Positions 26,658 to 36,103 of a DNA stretch of 64,000 bases are shown here, one piece after another. A program made the translations under genes and the position numbers. The notes beneath the pieces are model-generated. The model ran no database searches. It was not told the origin of the DNA and was given only the letters and a program-made list of their open reading frames with translations. The stretch is from G963667425 sp963667425 [NCBI: bacterium] (lineage in GTDB: Bacteria; UBP6; UBA1177): NCBI GenBank assembly GCA_963667425.1, contig OY763407.1:1736001-1800000 (forward strand), given 5' to 3'. Within the stretch, counting starts at the first letter, position 1. Every line of letters begins with the position of its first letter.

Positions 26658-28997
26658 CTAAAATGATTGTGATATATTAAACTCAAACGTATAAGTCGGG
26701 TCTCCAGGCCTTGGAGTCAAAGGGAATCCCCACTCGAAACTTAGAGGAGCCATTGGTGTAACCCACCTTACACCAAATCCCCAACTCCAGAAAAGTCCTG
26801 CCGGCAGATCATATTTATTTCTATCGGAATTATTTATATAAAAGAAATTTTCATCTCTATCCCAGACATTGCCACAGTCCAGAAAAAGAACACTGCTAAG
26901 CTTTGCCTCTTTATACAAAGGGACTTCCAGCTCTGTGTTTACAACAAGTTTTTTATTTCCTCCAATTACATAATCTCTGGTAGTATTGGTTGGAACCATT
27001 CCTTCTTCTCTACGTTGAATTCTTTCAGAAGGTCCTATTGAAGAATAGGAATAACCTCTTACTGAATTAATACCGCCAATTCTTATTCTTTCTGCAAAAG
27101 GAAGCATTTCATCAGAAAAATCTTCAACATAAGTTGTCGTTATATTTGTTTTGATAACCGCATCCCAGAAAAGATTATGATAAAGTCTTAAATTTCCGCT
27201 TAGTCTCATTATGTTTTCATCACTACCGAAAATTTTATGCATCATTTCAAGAGAGCCTGTAGCAAGAATACCTTCAGTTGCAAACATTCTGTCATCTCTG
27301 TTATCAAAAGAAATTGATGATTTGAGTCCACTGGTAAAAATATCTCTGTAAAGATAGTTTTCTATATCTTTACTTGAACCGTCTATATATATTTTAGAAA
27401 GTCTGTAGCCAAGAGTAACTCTAACATAGTTTCCGAAATATTTTCCAAAAGTCAGATTAAACCCGTATGCGTTCTGATTTATCGCACTGTAATATTTGTA
27501 GTTATCAGATTCATAGTTATATCTATGATTATATATGCCTGTACTGAAATAAATATCTCTATCAAAAAAATAAGGATCAACAAAGTCAAAGTCAAAAGAC
27601 TGTCTCATTGTACTCAACTGTGTAGAAAGACTGACCGTTTGACCATAGCCCAAAAAGTTTTCCTGACTAATACTTGCATTAAAAAGAAAATTTTCAAGTG
27701 AGGAAAATCCTGCTCCGACCTGAAACTGTCCACCCTGCGTTCTTTCCTTTACTGTTACAAGAAGCTTAACTTTGCCAGGTTCAGAACCTTTTTTTATATC
27801 AATTCTGGTTCCTTCAGGCTCATAAAAACCTGTTCTTTTAAGCCTTTCAATACTTATGTTCTGCTTTGTCATATTGAAAAGCTCACCTTCGGAAATCTTA
27901 AGTTCTCTTCTTACGACTCTGTCTCTGGTCTTTTCATTGCCGGTGACATCAATTCTTTCAACATAACATTTTTCACCTTTTGAAACGTGATACCGAAGCT
28001 CTATTTCATTTTCACCGCCTGATTCAGGAGTTTCAGGATATACAGAAATAAAAGGATAGCCTTCATCACCATAAACTGTTTTGAGATAATTTATATCTTT
28101 GATTATGTTTGAATGTTTATAGTAATCACCATCTTGCTGAGCGAATATTTTTTTAGGATAATCTCCACTTTCAAGCTTATCACCTTCAAAAGAAATGCCT
28201 TTTACTTTATAACGATCCCCTTCCTCAATATTATAGGCTATATATATATATCTTTTATCAGGAGAAATAGTTACCACAGGTTTTGAAACCTTAACTTTTA
28301 TAAATCCCTGTTCAAGATAAAGCTGATTAATTATCATCCAGTCAAATTCCAGATTTTCTTTCTTAAAAGCTTCTGGGGAAACAAAAGATAACGGCCCAGG
28401 TTCCTTTGTCATAAGAACGCTTTTTATATCGCTATCGGAAAGATACTTATTTCCTGAAATAAATATCTTTTTTACCTCGCTTTCCTTTCCTTCCTTAATA
28501 TTAAATTCCAGAGTAACTTCATTGCTTCCTTTTGATTCTATGAGTTTATATTCAACAGAAATCATCAGAAAACCTTTTTCTTTGTAAAGATCTATTATCG
28601 CATTAATATCTCTATCTATTTTCTTTAAGTTAAGCAATTCATTCTTCTTTACATTAAGAACACCCTGAATATCTTCAAGATCAACATCATCATAGCCTTT
28701 AAAAACTATGTCTTTAATAAGAGGCTGCTCTGTAACATAAAAAATAAGAAGTTTGGTCTCTGTATCATATTTCACAGTTATATCATCAAATATCTTAAGA
28801 GAAATAAGTTCCTTAACTACCAAATCAATCTCGGATTCCGATATAATTTTTCTATTTTCAAAATGGCTTATTATTACAGACTTTTCACTCCTGACATTTC
28901 CCTTTACATCAACACCCGAAATCTCAAGAGCATTAAGAAATGTAAAGAACAGAAAGAAAAAGCATCCTATTATAAATTTATATTTTAATCCTGACAT
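26658..28997 (-). CDS. bamA: Outer-membrane protein assembly factor BamA
   Basis: BamA inserts beta-barrel proteins into the outer membrane. The 779-residue protein has a signal peptide ending near FLNA, about five POTRA repeats (residues 22-420, for example ISGVDVKGNVRSEKSV, VKKIFISGNKYLSDSDI and VERIDVTGNEKTRDRVVRRE) and a 16-strand barrel with the lid motif region (RIGGINSVRGYSYSSIGP) and the SFEWGFPL segment. It ends in Phe, the usual barrel C-terminus. It follows lolD and overlaps its end by 13 bases. Confidence 0.96.
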   Translation of the reverse strand: MSGLKYKFIIGCFFFLFFTFLNALEISGVDVKGNVRSEKSVIISHFENRKIISESEIDLVVKELISLKIFDDITVKYDTETKLLIFYVTEQPLIKDIVFKGYDDVDLEDIQGVLNVKKNELLNLKKIDRDINAIIDLYKEKGFLMISVEYKLIESKGSNEVTLEFNIKEGKESEVKKIFISGNKYLSDSDIKSVLMTKEPGPLSFVSPEAFKKENLEFDWMIINQLYLEQGFIKVKVSKPVVTISPDKRYIYIAYNIEEGDRYKVKGISFEGDKLESGDYPKKIFAQQDGDYYKHSNIIKDINYLKTVYGDEGYPFISVYPETPESGGENEIELRYHVSKGEKCYVERIDVTGNEKTRDRVVRRELKISEGELFNMTKQNISIERLKRTGFYEPEGTRIDIKKGSEPGKVKLLVTVKERTQGGQFQVGAGFSSLENFLFNASISQENFLGYGQTVSLSTQLSTMRQSFDFDFVDPYFFDRDIYFSTGIYNHRYNYESDNYKYYSAINQNAYGFNLTFGKYFGNYVRVTLGYRLSKIYIDGSSKDIENYLYRDIFTSGLKSSISFDNRDDRMFATEGILATGSLEMMHKIFGSDENIMRLSGNLRLYHNLFWDAVIKTNITTTYVEDFSDEMLPFAERIRIGGINSVRGYSYSSIGPSERIQRREEGMVPTNTTRDYVIGGNKKLVVNTELEVPLYKEAKLSSVLFLDCGNVWDRDENFFYINNSDRNKYDLPAGLFWSWGFGVRWVTPMAPLSFEWGFPLTPRPGDPTYTFEFNISQSF

Positions 28998-29650
28998 ATT
29001 TTTCCTTTGACAAGCGTGAAAGTTTTATCTGTTTTTTTCACAAAACGACTGTTATGAGTAATAAAAAGAGTCGTCATATTGTTAGATTTAGCTATATTAA
29101 GAGCCATATCAAGAATTTTTTCAGCAGTATCCTCATCAAGATTTCCAGTCGGTTCATCCATCAAAAGAAGTTTTGGAGAACAGACGAGAGCTCTTGCAAT
29201 AGCAACTCGCTGTTGTTCACCACCTGAAAGTTCTGCCGGTTTATGCCTCATTCTGTCTGAAAGCTGAACTCTGTCGAGCATTTCAGCCGCCAACTTATAT
29301 GATCCACTCTTTTTACCTGAAATAAGAAGAGGCATAGCAACATTTTCAAGAGCTGTAAATTCAGGCAGAAGATGATGAAACTGAAAGACTATACCTATAT
29401 TTTTATTTCTAAATTTACTTAATTTCTTATCATTCATACGGGAAAGTTCTTCTCCACATATCTGAATTACACCGCTGTCAGGCCTCTCCAGAGAAGCTAT
29501 TATATTAAGAAGCGTTGATTTACCTGCTCCGCTTTTTCCTGTCAGAGTTACTATTTCACCTTGTTCAAGAGTTAAACTCAGATCTTTAAGAACTTCTATT
29601 TTATTATTTTCTATATAATAATTCTTTATGATATTTTCGAGTTTTATCAT
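28985..29650 (-). CDS. lolD: Lipoprotein-releasing ABC transporter ATP-binding protein LolD
   Basis: LolD powers release of lipoproteins from the inner membrane to the LolA carrier. The 221-residue protein has Walker A (GKSGAGKST), signature [15 protein letters not shown], Walker B ([13 protein letters not shown]) and the H-loop (FITHN), with the short length of the MacB/LolD family. It lies between the two permease genes and bamA, and its start meets the stop of the second permease. Confidence 0.94.
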   Translation of the reverse strand: MIKLENIIKNYYIENNKIEVLKDLSLTLEQGEIVTLTGKSGAGKSTLLNIIASLERPDSGVIQICGEELSRMNDKKLSKFRNKNIGIVFQFHHLLPEFTALENVAMPLLISGKKSGSYKLAAEMLDRVQLSDRMRHKPAELSGGEQQRVAIARALVCSPKLLLMDEPTGNLDEDTAEKILDMALNIAKSNNMTTLFITHNSRFVKKTDKTFTLVKGKICQD

Positions 29651-30951
29651 TAATCATACCTTAAACCGTCAGCCGGTTTTTCCGATGCAGCACGAAGAGA
29701 AGGATAAAGAGTAGAAAGCAATGTTACGGAAATTGCTGTAACACCTGTAATTAAGAATATCCATAAAGACATTTTTACAGGCATTGATGAAAAGAAATAG
29801 ATATCTTTCTGAAGCGGAAATTTAACATGAGAAATTAATACACAAACAGCAGCACCAAGCAACATTCCTAAACCTGTACCAATTGACCCGACAAGCAGTC
29901 CATCAAACATAAATACCTTCATAATTGAGAATTTATCTGCACCTAAAGCTCTTAGAAGCGCAATTTCTCTGGTTTTGCCCTTAACCAACATTATAAGAGC
30001 CGAAACTATTCCAAAGGCGGCAACAACTATTATAAAAAACAAAATAACGAACATGACCGTCTTTTGTAAAGCAAGCGTACGAAAAAGATTTCGGTGCATA
30101 TCCATCCAATCCTGGACAGCATACGGAAAACCACCTGTTTTGTCCATTATTTTTGCAGAGACGGTTTTTACTGTAAATGGATTTTCCGTCTTAATAGTAA
30201 TAAAATTTACAATATTGTTCATTGAGAAAAAACTTTGTGCATTCTTTAATGATAAATATATAAATTTATAATCATATTCATACATTCCTGAATAAAAAAG
30301 AGAAGTGATAATAAAGTTTCTACTTAAAGGAACTGGACCGGAAGGGCCAAACCCTCCGCCAGCCGGACTTATAATAGTAATTTCATTACCTACATCGAGC
30401 CCTAATTCCCCAGCAAGCTCAGACCCAATCATAAGCGGAAGCGGTGCTTTTATTGTAACACCAGTAAAATCATCAATTTTATCTTTAAATTTTTCAGAAT
30501 CTATAATATCCGAGCATTTTGTAATATCCTCAAGACATTCTATTTTTCCTTTACTGACCATAAACGGAAGATTTGTAACATGTTTTGCCGAAGAAAGCTC
30601 TATTCCATTTGCAATTACACCTGTAACACGTTTACCCTTTGCAATCATAACTTCATTATATATTGCCGGACTCACACCTGTAACACCTTTTATTTCAGAT
30701 ATTTCAGAAACGACATCCTTATATTCCTCAAATCTTCCTGTCAGTTTGTAAAAGTGAGCATGAGCATCCGCATCAAGAATATTATGACGCATCAGATCTT
30801 CAAAACCATCCATAACAGAAAGAACCGTTATAAGAGCGGCAACACCCAGAGCTATTCCTAAAATTGAGAAAATGGAAACTATAGAAAGAAAACTGTTTTT
30901 TCTTCCACTCCAGAGATAACGCAGTGCTATTTTTTTAACAAATTTATTCAT
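29650..30951 (-). CDS. lolE: Lipoprotein-releasing permease LolC/LolE family (second copy)
   Basis: A 433-residue inner-membrane permease with one N-terminal helix (LSIVSIFSILGIALGVAALI), a large periplasmic MacB-like domain (about 45-270) and three C-terminal helices ending LYPSLRAASEKPADGLRYD, the FtsX-family end. It is a paralog of the gene just upstream and overlaps it by 8 bases. The two would form the LolCE heterodimer that works with LolD. Which is C and which is E cannot be told from sequence alone. Confidence 0.9.
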   Translation of the reverse strand: MNKFVKKIALRYLWSGRKNSFLSIVSIFSILGIALGVAALITVLSVMDGFEDLMRHNILDADAHAHFYKLTGRFEEYKDVVSEISEIKGVTGVSPAIYNEVMIAKGKRVTGVIANGIELSSAKHVTNLPFMVSKGKIECLEDITKCSDIIDSEKFKDKIDDFTGVTIKAPLPLMIGSELAGELGLDVGNEITIISPAGGGFGPSGPVPLSRNFIITSLFYSGMYEYDYKFIYLSLKNAQSFFSMNNIVNFITIKTENPFTVKTVSAKIMDKTGGFPYAVQDWMDMHRNLFRTLALQKTVMFVILFFIIVVAAFGIVSALIMLVKGKTREIALLRALGADKFSIMKVFMFDGLLVGSIGTGLGMLLGAAVCVLISHVKFPLQKDIYFFSSMPVKMSLWIFLITGVTAISVTLLSTLYPSLRAASEKPADGLRYD

Positions 30952-32254
30952 ATCTGAGCCCTTCAGCCGGTTTTATACCCGAAGCTCTCAATGATGGATA
31001 AAGAGCTGCGACAAAAGTTACAAGAAGTGCAGCAAAAGCGGTTAAGAATGCAATAAAGAGAGAAAAATCAACAGGAATAGAATCTATATAATAGACATCC
31101 TGAGCAGAAGCTATATTTATTCTTTCGAGTACTTTGCATATAATTATACCAGCAGTTGTTCCAAGTAATGTTCCAACGCCGCCAATAATCAGACCTATTA
31201 TCATAAAAATTGAAGCTATTGATTTTTTTGAAGCTCCCATAGTTCTTAAAATTGAAATTTCCTGAGTCTTGCCAATAACAAGCATAAAAAGAGCTGAAAC
31301 AATATTAAAAGAGGCAACAAGAATTATAAAAAACATTACAGCAAACATTCCAAATCTTTCAAGCTTCAGAGCCGTAAAAAGTGACTGATTCATTTCTGTC
31401 CAACTTTTTACTTTAATATTTTCAATTCCAGCGGCTTTCAAAACTTCATTAATGGAAATTACAGTTTTATCTATATTATAAATATCTTTAGTTTTTATAT
31501 TGATTTTGTCGACTTCATCTCCCATAGAAAAGAATATTTTTGCATTTTCAAGCGACATATAGAGATATTTGGAATCAAACTCATACATTCCTGAATAAAA
31601 AAGTCCTACAACTTTAAATTTCATACTTAAAGGTAAAGGTCCGGTTGGTCCTATTCCCCCACCTGTCGGACTTATAAGTGTAACAACATCTCCAAGAGAA
31701 ACTCCAAGATATGAAGCCATTTCCTTACCTATAAGCACTCCTTTTTCAACAGAATCATCATCTTTTAAAGACTGAAACATATTATAGGGAGCTGAAAGAT
31801 TGTTCTTTTTTTTGTCACATAACTTGATATTGTCAATACATTTAAGATTTCCCTTAGTTATCATAGATGTGATATCTGTTACAGAAGTTATACTTTCGGT
31901 ATCCACACCAAAAACAAGCCCACCAGTTACCTCTCTGTGTGCCGAAGCAATAACTTCACTTGTAATTATTGGAGTAACACCTGAAACAGAATCAGCTGAT
32001 TTAACTATCTGCATTAATTTATCATAATCTTTTATAGCAAGTCCATCCGATGTTATAATATGAGCATGAGCATTAGCTCCAAGAATTGAATCTTTCATAT
32101 GGTTCTGAAAACCATCGATTACAGACTGAACAGCAATTATTACTGCTACTCCGATGGCTATTCCAACCACCGAAATAACAGTAATAAGAGAAAGAAACTT
32201 TGTTCGCCTTACATTGCGAATATATTTTAAAGCCGTGAGAAGTTCAAATTTCAC
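30944..32254 (-). CDS. lolC: Lipoprotein-releasing permease LolC/LolE family (first copy)
   Basis: A 436-residue permease of the same architecture as its neighbour: N-terminal helix, periplasmic MacB-type domain with the GPTGPLPLSMKFKVVGLFYSG motif, three C-terminal helices and the end YPSLRASGIKPAEGLRYE. It overlaps the lysS stop by 4 bases and the second permease start by 8 bases, so the set is translated from one transcript. The symbol is assigned by order only. Confidence 0.9.
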   Translation of the reverse strand: MKFELLTALKYIRNVRRTKFLSLITVISVVGIAIGVAVIIAVQSVIDGFQNHMKDSILGANAHAHIITSDGLAIKDYDKLMQIVKSADSVSGVTPIITSEVIASAHREVTGGLVFGVDTESITSVTDITSMITKGNLKCIDNIKLCDKKKNNLSAPYNMFQSLKDDDSVEKGVLIGKEMASYLGVSLGDVVTLISPTGGGIGPTGPLPLSMKFKVVGLFYSGMYEFDSKYLYMSLENAKIFFSMGDEVDKINIKTKDIYNIDKTVISINEVLKAAGIENIKVKSWTEMNQSLFTALKLERFGMFAVMFFIILVASFNIVSALFMLVIGKTQEISILRTMGASKKSIASIFMIIGLIIGGVGTLLGTTAGIIICKVLERINIASAQDVYYIDSIPVDFSLFIAFLTAFAALLVTFVAALYPSLRASGIKPAEGLRYE

Positions 32255-33771
32255 TTTTCAATTCTCATTTGAGGAAACAAAAGAACATCTCTAATACTTG
32301 GAGAATTGGTAACAAACATAACCAGACGATCAATACCGATTCCTTCACCGGCAGCTGGAGGCATACCATATTCGAGAGCTCTAATAAAATCGAGATCCAT
32401 GTCTACAGCTTCATCATCACCTGCTTTTTTTGCCTCAACCTGCTGTTCAAAAGCTTTAAACTGACTTTCAGGATCATTCTGTTCAGAAAAAGCATTGGCA
32501 AGTTCCTTTCCGGCAGCAAAAAGTTCATATCTGTCAGTATATTCAGGATTTAAATCATTTTTTCTAGCCAGAGGACTATTTTCTGAAGGATATTCAGTTA
32601 TAAAAGTAGGCTGAATAAGCTGATGTTCAACAACAGCATCAAAAAGCTCCATCATTAATTTATATTTTGAAGCATTTTTAAGCTCAGAAATATCAACACC
32701 ATTCTTTTTACAAGCATTAAGAAGTATTTCAACAGACTCAAGATCTTCCTTGCTTGAAACAGCGCCATATTCAACAAGACTGTCTCTTATGGTAAGTCTT
32801 CTCCATGGTCTCTTAAAATCTATCATTTTATCATCATAAGGACATTCTGTTGTACCGTTAACTTCTAAAGCGAGAGAACTTATAAGCTCTTCAGTAAAAT
32901 TCATCATGTCCTCAAAATCAGCATATGGCCAATAGAATTCCATCATCGTAAACTCAGGATTATGAGTAAGATCCATACCTTCATTTCTGAAGCTTCTATT
33001 AATTTCAAAAACCTTACCCATGCCTCCGACTAAAAGTCTTTTCAAATATAATTCGGGCGCAATACGCATATAAAGAGGCATATCCAGAGCATTATGATGC
33101 GTAATAAAAGGTTTTGCTGCCGCACCTGATACAAGGGGATGCATCATAGGAGTTTCAACTTCAAGAAAACCGTTTTCTGTCATAAACTTTCTTATAAACG
33201 CTATTATTTTGATTCTTTTATAAAATGTTGTCTTAACATCATCATTCATTATAAGATCAACATATCTTTGTCTATACCTTGTTTCTTTATCTGTAAGCCC
33301 ATGAAATTTTTCAGGCAAAGGTCTTATATTCTTTGTAAGTAGTGCAGCTTCTGTAGCAAGCAATGAAAGTTCGCCTGTTCTGGTAACATAAGCTTCACCT
33401 TTTACCCATACTATGTCTCCGGCATCAAAATTCTTTTTAACAGAATCAAACTCCTCACCCATAAAATCTTTTGAAAAAACCACCTGAACCTTTTCAAGAG
33501 TTTCTTTTATATGACCAAAAGCGAGTTTACCCATAACTCTTAAAGACATAAGTCTTCCGGCAAGAGCATGTTTTTCTTCTTTACCTGTTTCAGCAAGCAC
33601 TTCCTGAGGCACATCTTTATATTTTCTTATAAAATCAGAAACAGACATCTCAGGTTTTTTATCATTTGCATAAGGGTTAACATTCAAAGACCTTAAATTA
33701 AGAATTTTTTCCCTTTTCTTCTGAATAATTTCATTTTCGCCAAGCTGGCTAATATCTTTAGGCTGACTCAT
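32251..33771 (-). CDS. lysS: Lysyl-tRNA synthetase, class II
   Basis: It charges tRNA-Lys. The 506-residue protein has the N-terminal OB-fold anticodon domain (LAGRLMSLRVMGKLAFGHI), RYVDLI, class II motif 2 (FRNEGMDLTHNPEFTMMEFY) and motif 3 (GIGIDRLVMF). ATG 33771 is chosen because GGAGG precedes it; the frame extends 9 codons further without a ribosome site. It heads the lol-bam-skp operon, an order also known in deltaproteobacteria. Its promoter appears to overlap the terminator of the gene before it. Confidence 0.96.
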   Translation of the reverse strand: MSQPKDISQLGENEIIQKKREKILNLRSLNVNPYANDKKPEMSVSDFIRKYKDVPQEVLAETGKEEKHALAGRLMSLRVMGKLAFGHIKETLEKVQVVFSKDFMGEEFDSVKKNFDAGDIVWVKGEAYVTRTGELSLLATEAALLTKNIRPLPEKFHGLTDKETRYRQRYVDLIMNDDVKTTFYKRIKIIAFIRKFMTENGFLEVETPMMHPLVSGAAAKPFITHHNALDMPLYMRIAPELYLKRLLVGGMGKVFEINRSFRNEGMDLTHNPEFTMMEFYWPYADFEDMMNFTEELISSLALEVNGTTECPYDDKMIDFKRPWRRLTIRDSLVEYGAVSSKEDLESVEILLNACKKNGVDISELKNASKYKLMMELFDAVVEHQLIQPTFITEYPSENSPLARKNDLNPEYTDRYELFAAGKELANAFSEQNDPESQFKAFEQQVEAKKAGDDEAVDMDLDFIRALEYGMPPAAGEGIGIDRLVMFVTNSPSIRDVLLFPQMRIEK

Positions 33772-33795
33772 TTTGCCTCCAAGTTCATAACAAAA

Positions 33796-33827
33796 CAAAA
33801 AAAACCGGCTCCTACAAAGAAGCCGGT
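33796..33827 (-). terminator. Intrinsic terminator after the Ala/Pro-rich lipoprotein gene
   Basis: Perfect stem ACCGGCT (33804-33810) with AGCCGGT (33821-33827) and a 10-base loop, followed on the minus strand by a run of eight or nine T. It ends only about 25 bases before the lysS start. Confidence 0.88.
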
Positions 33828-33829
33828 AA

Positions 33830-33858
33830 TTAATAATAATTTATTTATATTAAGTCAA
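33830..33858 (-). promoter_or_regulatory. lysS: Candidate lysS operon promoter
   Basis: Minus-strand TTGACT (33853-33858), 17 bp, TATTAA (33830-33835). Transcription would start near 33823, inside the first arm of the terminator stem, so the lysS mRNA would not contain the full hairpin. Confidence 0.5.
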
Positions 33859-33875
33859 AGAAAACCGACTTTTTC

Positions 33876-34256
33876 TTATTTGGTCTCTTGTGGCTTAACA
33901 GGTTTTAAATTAATTTTGTTCATTTTTACAGGAGCTGTAATCTTCTGAAGTTTAGCAGCATCAAGTTTAACAGGAGCTTTTACAGTTTCAACTGCACATG
34001 CTGAACCATCAGCACAAGTTTTTGCTTCAGCTTTTGGTGCTTCTGCCTTTGGAGCTTCTGCCTTTGGAGCTTCAGCTTTTGGTGCTTCAACCTTTGGAGC
34101 TTCTTCTTTAACAGGCTCTGCAGCTACTGGTTCTGCTGCTGGCTCTGCTACTGGTTCCTGGACTGCAGGTTCTGCTGTAGCTTCTTCATTTTTCGAACAT
34201 GACATAAAAGTAATAGCAAAAAGAGAAATAAGAAATAAAATTAAACCCTTTTTCAT
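33876..34256 (-). CDS. Ala/Pro/Lys/Glu-rich lipoprotein
   Basis: ATG 34256 (GGAGGG upstream) gives a 126-residue lipoprotein (lipobox FMSCS, Cys20). It then has AEPVxE-type repeats and five EAPKA/EAPKV units (about residues 50-75), a spacer likely to be extended and to span periplasm or peptidoglycan, a short Cys pair (TCADGSACAV) and a Lys/Pro-rich tail. No known domain. Possibly a cell-wall-spanning structural lipoprotein. Confidence 0.8.
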   Translation of the reverse strand: MKKGLILFLISLFAITFMSCSKNEEATAEPAVQEPVAEPAAEPVAAEPVKEEAPKVEAPKAEAPKAEAPKAEAPKAEAKTCADGSACAVETVKAPVKLDAAKLQKITAPVKMNKINLKPVKPQETK

Positions 34257-34297
34257 AAAAACCCTCCAAAAAAAACAAATTAAAAACAAGTACCCTG

Positions 34298-34325
34298 ATT
34301 TTACACTCAAACGGTAATCAGTCAA
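34298..34325 (-). promoter_or_regulatory. Candidate promoter of the Ala/Pro-rich lipoprotein gene
   Basis: Minus-strand TTGACT (34320-34325), 16 bp, TAAAAT (34298-34303), 42 bases before the start codon. Confidence 0.55.
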
Positions 34326-34334
34326 ATTTTTACA

Positions 34335-35198
34335 TTATTTCTTTTTTACATCACCGTTTTTATTTACTTTATTATCTCTACACATTCCATCAATAAAATC
34401 TTTTCCATTTGGACAGCAACGTCCCTTGTTTGATGGATGAAAGCCCATTGGACAGACAACACTCTCAACTGCATCTGAATATCTTGAACATTCTCCATCC
34501 ATAATAAAATTAAAACCTTCTTCACAACAGAGATTTTCTACAAGGTGCTTGTTTTTTCCACAGTTATCAAAAGGTTTAAACATAGGGTTTATGCACATAT
34601 CATCATCAGCTATTTCACCTTCAGGACAATCGCCTTTATTCATTTTAGAAAAAATATTAAATTCACCGAGATAAAGTTTTCCACCCTTCAGAGATATTTT
34701 ATGACCGAAAAGATATTCATTATTGTTAAATTTTCTGTCAATGATAATTGCTATTTCATATGCTGCAGGTTTAAGATCTATCTTTTTTTCTGTATTAAAA
34801 GGAATTTCTTCAACAATTACATTCGCTCCGCTAATAAGAAATAAAAAGAAATTACCGCTTGGGTAATTATTTTTAATGTGAAGTCTTGCAACATCTGAAG
34901 GAACTTCTATTTCTTTATTAGGAGATTCCTTAAAAGTATCAAGCTTATAGCTTTTCATTGTTCTAACAAGTTTAAGACCGTTATCTTTAACATAGTTTAT
35001 AGCTTCATCACCATAAACAGAGGTTTTTGCAAGTGCTTCACTAAGTATTTCGAGATGACGTGAGGCTTTTTCTTGTTTTACAAGTTCCATTTCCTGAAGA
35101 AACTTAGATTCTTCTTTCTTTGACTCCGGGGATGAAGAACATGATACAAAAATTGTGGTTAATAAAAAAAGGCAAACAAAACACATTATACTACGCAT
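34335..35198 (-). CDS. Lipoprotein with cysteine-rich C-terminal repeats
   Basis: The 287-residue protein has a lipobox (FVSCS, Cys20), a helical region, a beta-rich central domain (about 90-180; 'AYEIAIIIDRKF' looks like a PEGA-like strand set) and a C-terminal cysteine-rich part with repeating CPxGxxxxxxxC / CCxxGxxFIxGxC units (residues 185-280) that would form disulfides. GGAGG precedes the ATG. Function unknown; probably exposed on the outer membrane. Confidence 0.78.
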   Translation of the reverse strand: MRSIMCFVCLFLLTTIFVSCSSSPESKKEESKFLQEMELVKQEKASRHLEILSEALAKTSVYGDEAINYVKDNGLKLVRTMKSYKLDTFKESPNKEIEVPSDVARLHIKNNYPSGNFFLFLISGANVIVEEIPFNTEKKIDLKPAAYEIAIIIDRKFNNNEYLFGHKISLKGGKLYLGEFNIFSKMNKGDCPEGEIADDDMCINPMFKPFDNCGKNKHLVENLCCEEGFNFIMDGECSRYSDAVESVVCPMGFHPSNKGRCCPNGKDFIDGMCRDNKVNKNGDVKKK

Positions 35199-35238
35199 TT
35201 AAATCCTCCAACGCAAAAAATCTTACTAAACTATTTCG

Positions 35239-35267
35239 AATATAGTATTTAAACCATTTAAAATCAA
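35239..35267 (-). promoter_or_regulatory. Candidate promoter of the cysteine-rich lipoprotein gene
   Basis: Minus-strand TTGATT (35262-35267), 17 bp, TATATT (35239-35244). Confidence 0.5.
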
Positions 35268-35444
35268 TAAAAATATATATTCTTTTTAAAAAAGATTCAT
35301 CTACACTTAATCTTAAACACTTTATCTATTTATTTTTCAATATAAATTTCTGAAAATCAGAAAACAGTACCTATTTATTTTCGATACACGAAAGCGAGTT
35401 TTGACTTTTTTCCTAAATAAAAACAATTACTAACATAAAAACGA

Positions 35445-35472
35445 TTGACATTGCAGAGCTAAATAATAAGAT
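35445..35472 (+). promoter_or_regulatory. Promoter of the sigma-4-like gene
   Basis: TTGACA (35445-35450), 16 bp, TAAGAT (35467-35472), about 40 bases before the ribosome site AAAGGAG. Confidence 0.6.
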
Positions 35473-35518
35473 GCTAAGCAACTGAGTTTTTAAATATTAA
35501 TATAAAGGAGAGTTTTTG

Positions 35519-35956
35519 ATGGTTGCTGCAAAATCCAAAGGTGTTAAGAAAAAACCTTATACAGAAGTTGTTACTGAACAGAGAGGAGAACTTGATAAAG
35601 ATCCTATTTACAGAGACATAATTGATATTGCAGACTACCAGAAACCAAAAACAAGAGCTGACTGTCTTAAAATGAAAAGACCATGCCTTTTTGTATCATG
35701 CAAATATCATCTCTATCTTGATATTAACCCTGAAACAAAATCTATAAAATATAACTTCCCTGATAAAGAAATAATGACATTAAAAGAAACTTGCGCTCTC
35801 GATGTTGCTGACAAAGGCGGCGTAACACTTGAAGAAGTTGGTGCCATCATGAACCTTACAAGAGAAAGAATTCGTCAGGTTGAAATGAGAGCTCTTCAGA
35901 AGCTTAAACTTAACAGCACAAAATACGATGTAAAAAATCTTTTTTTCAGTAAATAG
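35519..35956 (+). CDS. Sigma-70 region 4-like DNA-binding protein
   Basis: The 145-residue protein ends in a helix-turn-helix ([27 protein letters not shown], split here only by context) that is almost the same as region 4.2 of primary sigma factors, which reads the -35 box. Regions 2 and 3 are absent. The middle holds [16 protein letters not shown] with two cysteines and a later Cys (ETCALD), a pattern known in small sigma-4-like proteins of deltaproteobacteria. It may bind -35-like sites or RNA polymerase as a regulator. ATG 35519 follows AAAGGAG; an in-frame TTG lies one codon before. Confidence 0.8.
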   Translation: MVAAKSKGVKKKPYTEVVTEQRGELDKDPIYRDIIDIADYQKPKTRADCLKMKRPCLFVSCKYHLYLDINPETKSIKYNFPDKEIMTLKETCALDVADKGGVTLEEVGAIMNLTRERIRQVEMRALQKLKLNSTKYDVKNLFFSK

Positions 35957-36038
35957 CATTTTTTTATCATTTTCACCGAAACACAAATAAAATTTGCATC
36001 TTAGCAACAAATATGTGTTATTCTTCAATTTTCTTAAC

Positions 36039-36066
36039 TTGACAGAAAAGAATACAAATATAAAAT
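36039..36066 (+). promoter_or_regulatory. Promoter of the MORN lipoprotein gene
   Basis: TTGACA (36039-36044), 16 bp, TAAAAT (36061-36066), about 38 bases before the ATG, which has AAGGAG upstream. Confidence 0.6.
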
Positions 36067-36103
36067 CAGCGCTGAATTTGAATTTTAATAAGGAGATTTT
36101 TTC

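Larger units (their letters stand above)
35199..35518. other. Divergent intergenic region
   Basis: This AT-rich stretch separates divergent genes and holds one promoter for each side (listed separately). I see no RNA gene or riboswitch in it. Confidence 0.7.
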
